Assembly (NCBI GenBank): GCA_016934135.1
Contig: JAFGTK010000280.1
Coordinates: 1-11,164, forward strand
DNA length: 11,164 bases
Direction of reading: 5' to 3'
DNA from: Deltaproteobacteria bacterium
Lineage (GTDB): Bacteria > Desulfobacterota > Desulfomonilia > UBA1062
Shown here piece by piece: positions 1 through 4,853 of this stretch. The notes below the pieces were generated by a model, which was not told the DNA's origin, ran no database searches, and worked only from the letters and a program-made list of their open reading frames with translations. A program made the position numbers and the translations under genes. Within the stretch, counting starts at the first letter, position 1. Every line of letters starts with the position of its first letter.

Positions 1-885
1 ACTGCCGTTTGTTTCCGATACTATCGATGCACTTACACCAAGTGTCTGAAGATTTGCATTGTTGTTGATGGTATCCCTTATGGACTGGAGCGAGTCGCTT
101 GAGAGATCTATTGCAATGCTCTGACCGGCAATCGTAACATTGCCGGAAGCTGCCGAATTAAGACCGAGAAGCGCTTCTATATCCTGTGTGGAACTTGTAA
201 AACCAGATGACTGAGCCCCGGAAGTAATGGGGTTGCTCAAGCTCACGGCATCGTCGGCAAACCCTAACTGCCCCAGAACATCGGATGAAGATCCGTTGGC
301 AATATCGATGCCGGATGAACCTGTTTCCTGCGATGTCAGAGTCAGACGGTATTCCCCTTCGCCCATGGTAAATATGGATGCAGTAACCCCTGCAGGATTT
401 TCTCCTGAGTTGAGTGCATTGATCTTGTTCTTGATATCATTCAGACTGTCATCAGCCGCAATATTGACTACATTGCCATTGATCAGAAGATCGCCGGCAA
501 TACCCACGGCTTCACTCAAGGAACTGAAACTGATCGATCCAAGTTTTTCCGCCTGAGCCAGATTATTTATCTTGAGACTATAGGAACCCTGCGAAGCATT
601 GGATCCGACAGCATAACTCAGCATATCATCAACATCATAGGTCGTGCCCGTGATGGATGAACTTGAGGTATACTGGTCAAAATCATCCAGTTCAGATAAG
701 GATGCTGCTACTGTCTTCAAAGAGAGGAGCTTGGAATTCACCTCGACCCAGGAATCATACCGGTCGTTGATTTCCTCTTTATCGGTTTCCAAGAGCTGGA
801 TCGAGCGACTCTCCATTTCCACCAGCTGAGAGATCATGCTTGTCCAGTCAAGGCCCGAAGTCATTCCGGATATGTAACTGGCCAT
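1..885 (-). CDS. fliD: FliD, flagellar filament cap (hook-associated protein 2), 5' part; C-terminus beyond the window
   Basis: This is the filament-capping protein that sits at the growing flagellum tip and promotes flagellin folding after export. Reading leftward from ATG at 885-883 gives 295 open codons to the window edge, so the C-terminal part is missing. The N-terminus has the typical FliD opening, with S-G-L-D-W-T-S-M-I and then an E-M-E-S-R-S segment leading into a helical, coiled-coil-prone D0/D1 region. The middle is Ser/Thr/Gly/Asn-rich beta structure (for example a T-S-Q-E-T-G-S-S-G-I motif), as expected for the D2/D3 cap domains. A strong Shine-Dalgarno (GGGAGG, minus strand near 892-899) precedes the start. 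It lies last in a fliC-flaG-fliD series, the usual order of late filament genes. There is no sign of frameshift. The family call is firm; only the length is unknown. Confidence 0.93.
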   Translation of the reverse strand, partial: MASYISGMTSGLDWTSMISQLVEMESRSIQLLETDKEEINDRYDSWVEVNSKLLSLKTVAASLSELDDFDQYTSSSSITGTTYDVDDMLSYAVGSNASQGSYSLKINNLAQAEKLGSISFSSLSEAVGIAGDLLINGNVVNIAADDSLNDIKNKINALNSGENPAGVTASIFTMGEGEYRLTLTSQETGSSGIDIANGSSSDVLGQLGFADDAVSLSNPITSGAQSSGFTSSTQDIEALLGLNSAASGNVTIAGQSIAIDLSSDSLQSIRDTINNNANLQTLGVSASIVSETNGS

Positions 886-921
886 TTGGTATCCTCCCTT
901 GAGTAAGCTAATCGGATAATA

Positions 922-948
922 GGGGCCGGATCTTTAGAACCCGGCCCC
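922..948 (-). terminator. GC-rich hairpin between flaG and fliD
   Basis: A perfect 8-bp inverted repeat, GGGGCCGG (922-929) with CCGGCCCC (941-948), encloses an 11-base loop containing TTCTAAAGA on the minus strand. It lies 29 bases after the flaG stop and 37 bases before the fliD start. No U-tract follows on either strand, so it is not a canonical intrinsic terminator. It more likely attenuates, pauses or protects an mRNA 3' end, giving less fliD than flaG and fliC. The structure is seen directly and the role is inferred. Confidence 0.5.
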
Positions 949-977
949 GGTGTTTATTGAATCTGTAACTTTTTCGA

Positions 978-1376
978 CTAAACCGTCTTCTCTACCAACA
1001 GACCTGCCATTTCGTCGATTCGCTCTTTCAGCCTGATCATCTCTTCCGGTGGTATCTGAGAGATTACTTCCCCTGTCTTTTTATCAACGACCTTCACAAC
1101 AATATCTTTAGATTCCTTATCTATGGTGAATCTGATTGAGCGGTTCATACCATCGAGCTGTTCATTGAGGATTTTAATCTCTTTTTCCACATCTTTCATG
1201 AAGAGCTCGTGCGTGATATCGACCGATTTCTTGTCATCCGAAACAGGAGAACTTTTTTGCAGGGTGATGTCTCGCGATTTGTCTGTATCATTCTTGGAGG
1301 TGGTTCGAGCCTTCATCCCGGCAAAATCCCTGTAAGCAGGTTCTGTCGGATTTATGTTTACGCTCGGTATCTTCAT
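978..1376 (-). CDS. flaG: FlaG family flagellar protein
   Basis: This is a small (132 aa) FlaG-family protein, encoded between fliC and fliD in many bacteria; family members influence filament length and cap or filament behaviour. The C-terminal half carries the family signature: N-R-S-I-R-F-T-I-D, then V-V-D-K-K-T-G-E-V-I-S-Q-I-P-P-E-E-M-I-R-L, ending in a short helix. The N-terminal 60 residues are polar, charged and low in conservation, as usual for FlaG. The start is placed at ATG 1376-1374 because GAGGTGA lies 8 bases upstream of it. A GTG at 1388-1386 would add four residues but sits inside that ribosome-binding site. It probably shares the fliC transcript by read-through of the hairpin at 1401-1427. 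The family assignment is firm. Confidence 0.9.
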   Translation of the reverse strand: MKIPSVNINPTEPAYRDFAGMKARTTSKNDTDKSRDITLQKSSPVSDDKKSVDITHELFMKDVEKEIKILNEQLDGMNRSIRFTIDKESKDIVVKVVDKKTGEVISQIPPEEMIRLKERIDEMAGLLVEKTV

Positions 1377-1400
1377 GGCCACACTCACCTCTCTTTAGAA

Positions 1401-1427
1401 GGGATCACGGGGAAACCCCATGATCCC
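1401..1427 (-). terminator. Strong hairpin after fliC (partial terminator or 3'-end stabiliser)
   Basis: On the fliC transcript GGGATCATGGGG pairs with CCCCGTGATCCC around a UUU loop, giving a 12-bp stem if one U-G wobble is counted. On the plus strand that pair is a C-A mismatch, so the stem is best on the minus-strand RNA. It begins 19 bases after the fliC stop codon. The following bases are TTCTAAAGAGAGG rather than a U-run, and lead directly into the flaG ribosome-binding site. I infer a pause or partial terminator and 3' stabiliser that lets fliC mRNA exceed flaG-fliD mRNA. Confidence 0.6.
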
Positions 1428-1446
1428 ATTCCTTACATCGCTCAAA

Positions 1447-2604
1447 TTAACCCATTAAGCTCAGCACGTTCTGAGATGACATGTTAGCCTGAGCAAGCAT
1501 AGCCGTACCGGCCTGCAGCAGGATCTGGTTCTTGGTGAAGCTGACCATCTCTGCCGCCATATCCACGTCCCTGATAACCGACTCGGATGCCGAGAAGTTT
1601 TCTATGGACACCTGCAGGTTCGAATAGGTGTATTCCATACGGTTGATGACCGCACCCATGTCGCCGAGTGTAGCGTTGACCGTGTTAACGGCCGCATCAA
1701 TGGTGGATAAAGCTGCTGATGCACCGCTGCGTGTGGAAAGGTCGATACCGTCGATACCAAGCGTTGCCGCCTGCATGTCGCCCAGGTTGACACCGATTGT
1801 ATCAGCTGCCAGGGAGTTGGATGAACCGACCTGGAAGACACCGCCGCAGGCATTCTGGGTCACGGTAAAGGTGTTGGCATCGAGATCGTCATCGGCAAAC
1901 TGGGAATCGACATTGATCGAAATACCCAGCTTATCGAAATTGAGAGTCTGTGCACCGATTGTACCTCCACTGGACGTGAGATCAAGGGTCTGAGACGCAA
2001 TGGCAGCACCTGCACTATCGGTTGCAGCCAGGGTTATAGTATTAGCAACCGCACTAGAGAAGGTGTAGGTGGCTGCCTCCGCACCGCCCACGCTGATAAA
2101 CTGTGATACGGTTTCGGTTGCACCGCTAGCACCAGCACCTTCAGCAGCAGCAAAACCGCTCGAGGATGCAATCTCGTTGCCGAAGGTACCCTTGATAAGC
2201 GCGGTACCCTGATACTCGGTGTCGTTTACGATACGATCAACTTCTGCAAGCAGTGCGGTAAACTCCGCCTGCAGCTTTGTGCGGTCTGTGGCTGCGTTGT
2301 CTGATGCCGACTGGGTGGCCAGCTCTTTCATCCTTTCAAGAATACCTTCAACCTGGTTGGCTGCGCCTTCAGCGGTGTTGATCATGGCCCTGGCCTCACT
2401 CACGTTACGGGAGGCGACCGTCAATGAACGTACGTTGGTTCGAAGCCTGTTGGCAATGGACAAGCCAGCGGCATCGTCTGACGCCCTGTTGATTCGATAG
2501 CCGCTGGAGAGCCTCTCCATATTCTTGCCCATTCTGCTATCGGTACTGGAAAGCTGCCTGTGTGCATTGAGTGCTGCTACGTTGGTGTTAATACGAAGTG
2601 CCAT
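1447..2604 (-). CDS. fliC: Flagellin, main filament subunit
   Basis: This flagellin of 385 aa is exported by the flagellar type III system and polymerises into the filament. The N-terminal D0/D1 helices (about residues 1-140) show the hallmark I-N-T-N-V-A-A-L-N-A start, R-L-S-S-G-Y-R-I-N-R-A-S-D-D-A-A-G-L-S-I, and E-L-A-T-Q-S-A-S-D. The C-terminal D1/D0 region (about 290-385) has I-R-D-V-D-M-A-A-E-M and ends Q-N-V-L-S-L-M-G. The central region (about 140-290) is Ser/Thr/Ala/Gly-rich and moderately short, suited to O-glycosylation, and includes an F-Q-V-G-S motif. A single cysteine (C253) sits in it, unusual for flagellin. The start is ATG 2604-2602, with AAGGAGG 8 bases upstream; an in-frame upstream extension lies in the leader and is not used. 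A sigma-28 promoter and a CsrA-type hairpin lie upstream. Confidence 0.97.
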   Translation of the reverse strand: MALRINTNVAALNAHRQLSSTDSRMGKNMERLSSGYRINRASDDAAGLSIANRLRTNVRSLTVASRNVSEARAMINTAEGAANQVEGILERMKELATQSASDNAATDRTKLQAEFTALLAEVDRIVNDTEYQGTALIKGTFGNEIASSSGFAAAEGAGASGATETVSQFISVGGAEAATYTFSSAVANTITLAATDSAGAAIASQTLDLTSSGGTIGAQTLNFDKLGISINVDSQFADDDLDANTFTVTQNACGGVFQVGSSNSLAADTIGVNLGDMQAATLGIDGIDLSTRSGASAALSTIDAAVNTVNATLGDMGAVINRMEYTYSNLQVSIENFSASESVIRDVDMAAEMVSFTKNQILLQAGTAMLAQANMSSQNVLSLMG

Positions 2605-2612
2605 AATTGAAT

Positions 2613-2619
2613 CCTCCTT
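2613..2619 (-). promoter_or_regulatory. fliC Shine-Dalgarno, overlapping a second candidate CsrA site
   Basis: AAGGAGG lies 8 bases before the fliC ATG, a near-perfect ribosome-binding site that fixes the start. It reads CAAGGAGGAT on the transcript, so it carries two GGA triplets. These could serve as the second contact of a CsrA dimer already bound at the hairpin about 28 nt upstream, blocking ribosomes. The ribosome-binding role is firm and the CsrA role is inferred. Confidence 0.8.
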
Positions 2620-2635
2620 GATTTTTTTAGGTTTT

Positions 2636-2653
2636 CCGACCATCCTTGGTCGG
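2636..2653 (-). promoter_or_regulatory. Stem-loop in the fliC leader with GGA in the loop (candidate CsrA site)
   Basis: On the fliC transcript CCGACCA pairs with TGGTCGG (7 bp), closing the tetraloop AGGA. The loop and flanks read CAAGGAUG, the core of the known CsrA/RsmA consensus (RUACARGGAUGU), shown as GGA in a hairpin loop as CsrA prefers. Together with the GGA-containing Shine-Dalgarno it reproduces the two-site arrangement known for Bacillus hag, where CsrA represses flagellin translation and FliW relieves it. The match is seen in the sequence; the protein partner is inferred. Confidence 0.6.
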
Positions 2654-2663
2654 TCTTTTTTTT
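2636..2663 (+). terminator. Intrinsic terminator on the plus strand, antisense to the fliC leader
   Basis: Read on the plus strand the same stem (CCGACCA, TCCT loop, TGGTCGG) is followed by TC and eight T residues, which is a textbook Rho-independent terminator. No plus-strand gene ends here. It would therefore stop antisense transcripts crossing fliC from reaching the sigma-54 promoter region and the glycan operon. It could also be a by-product of an A-rich fliC leader. The form is clear; use in the cell is unproven. Confidence 0.5.
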
Positions 2664-2685
2664 GATCAGTGTTAAGGCCCTGATC
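2664..2685 (-). promoter_or_regulatory. Second leader hairpin of fliC
   Basis: GATCAG (2664-2669) pairs with CTGATC (2680-2685) around a 10-base loop, in the middle of the predicted fliC 5' leader. It has no GGA in its loop. It may stabilise the leader or fix the fold of the neighbouring CsrA-type stem-loop. Only the inverted repeat is seen directly. Confidence 0.35.
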
Positions 2686-2737
2686 TTACCTTGTTTTACC
2701 TTCAACCCCCTTTCATAGTATTTATGTTCAATCTTTC

Positions 2738-2764
2738 TGATCGGCATCAACTTGAAATACTTTA
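2738..2764 (-). promoter_or_regulatory. Sigma-28 (FliA) promoter of fliC
   Basis: On the minus strand TAAAGTAT (2764-2757), an 11-base spacer and GCCGATCA (2745-2738) match the FliA consensus TAAAGTTT-N11-GCCGATAA at 14 of 16 positions with exact spacing. Transcription would start near 2731, giving a leader of about 127 nt before the fliC ATG. Sigma-28 control is standard for flagellin genes, since FliA is released only after the hook is finished. Confidence 0.85.
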
Positions 2765-2802
2765 CATATTTTTTTCTACATCGGATAGATTTGTATTTCA
2801 GC

Positions 2803-2816
2803 GTCAATAAATACAA
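2803..2816 (+). promoter_or_regulatory. Degenerate FleQ-like box
   Basis: GTCAATAAAT at 2803-2812 equals the first ten positions of the Pseudomonas FleQ consensus GTCaNTAAAtTGAC as I recall it, but the second arm (ACAA) is poor. It lies 89 bases from the better box at 2892 and just upstream of the sigma-28 -35 element of fliC. It could be a half-site. The region is AT-rich, so chance is a real alternative. Confidence 0.25.
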
Positions 2817-2891
2817 CAAAAATCACATCCGAATGGTCAGCCTGTCCGATTAATTACCGGTCAATATAACTGCCAATGCATTTTGCTGAAA

Positions 2892-2905
2892 GTCAAGATA
2901 TTGAC
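2892..2905 (+). promoter_or_regulatory. FleQ-like activator box upstream of the sigma-54 promoter
   Basis: GTCAAGATATTGAC matches the FleQ consensus GTCaNTAAAtTGAC at 11 of 13 specified positions. It lies inside a palindrome with 6-bp arms, AGTCAA (2891-2896) and TTGACT (2901-2906). Its centre is about 97 bases upstream of the predicted sigma-54 start site, where enhancer-binding proteins usually bind. A FleQ/FlrA-type sigma-54 activator of this organism is the likely ligand, by analogy; no regulator gene is in the window. Confidence 0.5.
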
Positions 2906-2912
2906 TCATCAG

Positions 2913-2939
2913 ACAATAAATTATTTTTTACTTTATTGT
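2913..2939. repeat. AT-rich inverted repeat in the control region
   Basis: ACAATAAA (2913-2920) and TTTATTGT (2932-2939) form a perfect 8-bp inverted repeat with an 11-base centre. It lies between the FleQ-like box and the sigma-54 promoter. It may be an operator, an IHF-bend-like AT-rich linker or a chance repeat in a low-complexity stretch. No known protein site is recognised. Confidence 0.35.
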
Positions 2940-2969
2940 TTTTATTAATTAATTTATACTCACATTCAA

Positions 2970-2985
2970 TGGCATATATATTGCT
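2970..2985 (+). promoter_or_regulatory. Sigma-54 (RpoN) promoter of the glycosylation operon
   Basis: TGGCATATATATTGCT has the -24 GG (2971-2972) and -12 GC (2983-2984) separated by exactly 10 bases, matching TGGCACG-N4-TTGCA/T closely. Transcription should begin near 2996, leaving a leader of about 169 nt before the first gene at 3165. The sigma-54 class needs an ATP-driven enhancer-binding activator, consistent with the palindromic box about 70 bases upstream. Confidence 0.82.
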
Positions 2986-2995
2986 CATTTAAAAA

Positions 2996-3128
2996 GCAAC
3001 CCATGTCAAGACACCAAAAGACATGCAACCCGAATCTTTTTATCTTGGGTAATCGTTCACCCATGACGGGCGGAGCCTGCCCGATGGAACACATAAGAAC
3101 TCGAGTTTCAACCTTCTAAAAAGAGGTT
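2996..3128 (+). promoter_or_regulatory. Structured 5' leader of the glycan operon, no known riboswitch class
   Basis: Several hairpins can be drawn. CATGTC (3002-3007) pairs with GACATG (3020-3025). ACCCGA (3028-3033) pairs with TTGGGT (3045-3050). GGGT (3047-3050) can instead pair with ACCC (3059-3062). CCAT-GA-CGGGC pairs with GCCCG-ATGG (3061-3087, two-base bulge, GGAGCCT loop). AACCT (3110-3114) pairs with AGGTT (3124-3128). GCAACCC and ACCCATG each occur twice. The mutually exclusive pairings could form a switch. I do not recognise a cyclic-di-GMP, preQ1 or other standard aptamer. Confidence 0.35.
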
Positions 3129-3164
3129 CCTCATAATCATTCCTGTTGGTAGTATGGAGCAAAT

Positions 3165-4853
3165 ATGGAACAAGGACTCAATAAGATTAAACAATTAAAA
3201 AGGGCACTGAAAAAGGATCCTGATTCATATAATGCCAATCTCCAGATGGGCATGTACCATATATATAAGGAAGACATCCCCGCGGCACTACCCTACCTTG
3301 AGAAAGCATCATCGGCAATGCCTGACAATGCCCAGCTGAGTTTTGTTATCGCCAATGCCTGCCGGGGCATCGGGATACCTGACAAGGCACAGGAATATTT
3401 CATCAGGGCCTTGGACACATCCCCTGATAATTTTGAATACCTTCATGCTTATGGACAGCTCCTGCAGTCATCAGGCAACCTCGACAAAGCCATAGAGATT
3501 TTCATCAAGGCATCAACTATCAGGCCTGAAAGTTTTGAACTCCTCAACGATATCGGGGTGCTTTTCTTCCAGAAACAGGATTACAACCAGTCGCTCGAAT
3601 ATCTGGAAAAGGCCTGCACAGCGAACCCCAACTATAGTCTGGCCCTGGTCAATACAGGATATGTCTATCTTGCCAGGGATGAGCTCGAAGAGATAAAACC
3701 GGTCCTTGACAGACTTGAGGCACTCGACGCTTATGATCCTGAGTTTCTGGAACTGAAAGACCAGTACATAAACAGATCCAGACAAGTATCCGATCAACAT
3801 GAAAAGGTGCAGACCGACCTCAACTTCTCGGAACAGCTCTTTTCGATCATGCCGCTCAGGATCATAAAGAATTTCGGAGAGGATAAGCTTCCTCAGGAGA
3901 TCGGCCTGTCCATCGTGGTTCCCATCCACAACGAGAATGAGAACATCCCCTTGTTGTATAGAGAACTGGTAGGCGTGCTGTCCAACCTCAGGGAGGCCTA
4001 TGAGATCATCCTTGTCAATGACGGCAGCACTGACGGGAGCAGGCAGGTCCTGGAGCAGATCGCCCAGGGCGACCGGAATGTCCGCGTCATCGAATTCCGC
4101 CGCAACTATGGCCAGACCGCCGCACTCAGCGCAGGGTTCAAGTATTCGCGAGGCAGCGTGGTAATCACCATGGATGCCGATCTGCAGAATGATCCGGCAG
4201 ACATCCCCAGACTGCTTGAGAAGATGGCCGAGGGATACGACCTCGTCAGTGGTTGGCGTAAAGACCGCAATGACAAACAGCTCACTCGTGTGATCCCCTC
4301 GAAGATCGCCAACGGCCTTATCAACCGGCTGATTTCAGCAACCGGAGTGCAGCTGCATGATTACGGATGCACATTAAAGGCATATAAACGCGGCATAATA
4401 AAAAACATCAACCTCTACGGAGAAATGCACCGCTTCATCCCGTGCTTCGCGGCCTGGCTCGGAGTCAAAGTCACCGAGATCCCGGTCAACCACCGCCCCA
4501 GGATCCACGGACAGGCCAAGTACGGGTTGTCACGTGTCCCACGGGTCATTTTTGATCTGCTGGTGGTTAGATTTTTTTCCGACTATATGACCCGGCCGAT
4601 CCAGTTTTTCGGCAAGATTGCCCGCAAATTGAGCTTTATCGGTTTGATAGCATTGCTTTTTCTGACAGGCTTGGACCTCTTCACTCCACTGGAAATCAGC
4701 GCCGGTGAGATGCTGATCATGTTGTCGATCCTGATGGTGGCCATCCTGCAGATTATTACGATGGGGCTCCTGGGTGAAATCATGGTGAGGTCTTATTTTG
4801 AGATCCAGAAGAAAGACTCCTATATCGTCGAAAGCATAATCAACGAAGAATAA
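3165..4853 (+). CDS. TPR-GT2 fusion: five TPRs plus a membrane polyprenyl-phosphate-type glycosyltransferase
   Basis: This 562-aa fusion starts at ATG 3165 with GGAG 5 bases upstream. Residues 20-189 form five contiguous 34-residue tetratricopeptide repeats (20-53, 54-87, 88-121, 122-155, 156-189), a protein-binding surface. Residues about 248-480 are a family 2 glycosyltransferase of the DPM1/GtrB/ArnC kind: S-I-V-V-P-I-H-N-E at 249, N-D-G-S-T-D-G with D286, the D-A-D-L-Q motif (D337, D339) for metal and nucleotide sugar, and H-G-Q-A-K-Y-G near 450. Two transmembrane helices follow (about 489-506 and 516-537), then a short basic/acidic tail. The family transfers a sugar from a nucleotide donor to undecaprenyl phosphate on the cytoplasmic face. 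The TPR part could dock flagellin or a partner enzyme. It is first in the operon and its TAA overlaps the next ATG by one base (TAATG). Substrate is unknown. Confidence 0.88.
   Translation: MEQGLNKIKQLKRALKKDPDSYNANLQMGMYHIYKEDIPAALPYLEKASSAMPDNAQLSFVIANACRGIGIPDKAQEYFIRALDTSPDNFEYLHAYGQLLQSSGNLDKAIEIFIKASTIRPESFELLNDIGVLFFQKQDYNQSLEYLEKACTANPNYSLALVNTGYVYLARDELEEIKPVLDRLEALDAYDPEFLELKDQYINRSRQVSDQHEKVQTDLNFSEQLFSIMPLRIIKNFGEDKLPQEIGLSIVVPIHNENENIPLLYRELVGVLSNLREAYEIILVNDGSTDGSRQVLEQIAQGDRNVRVIEFRRNYGQTAALSAGFKYSRGSVVITMDADLQNDPADIPRLLEKMAEGYDLVSGWRKDRNDKQLTRVIPSKIANGLINRLISATGVQLHDYGCTLKAYKRGIIKNINLYGEMHRFIPCFAAWLGVKVTEIPVNHRPRIHGQAKYGLSRVPRVIFDLLVVRFFSDYMTRPIQFFGKIARKLSFIGLIALLFLTGLDLFTPLEISAGEMLIMLSILMVAILQIITMGLLGEIMVRSYFEIQKKDSYIVESIINEE

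Noticed and set aside
1628..1993. Plus-strand open frame of 121 codons opposite fliC, and similar frames opposite or within other genes
   Set aside because: They follow from the codon pattern of the real genes, lack ribosome-binding sites and show no recognisable family.
2702..2716. Tiny upstream frame M-K-G-G-stop in the fliC leader
   Set aside because: Four codons with no ribosome-binding site before the ATG; no reason to think it is translated.
2577..2819. Minus-strand open frame of 80 codons over the fliC leader
   Set aside because: It covers the sigma-28 promoter and leader hairpins, has no Shine-Dalgarno, a basic low-complexity product and overlaps the fliC start.
2860..2875. Possible sigma-54 promoter toward fliC (TGGCAGTTATATTGAC on the minus strand)
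   Set aside because: The -12 GC is changed to GA, and a much better sigma-28 promoter already serves fliC. A FleQ-like half-site GTCAATATAA overlaps it but has a poor second arm.
2996..3100. Cyclic-di-GMP (GEMM-I) riboswitch in the operon leader
   Set aside because: The conserved GEMM core elements (such as GGGACGCAAAGCC) are absent.
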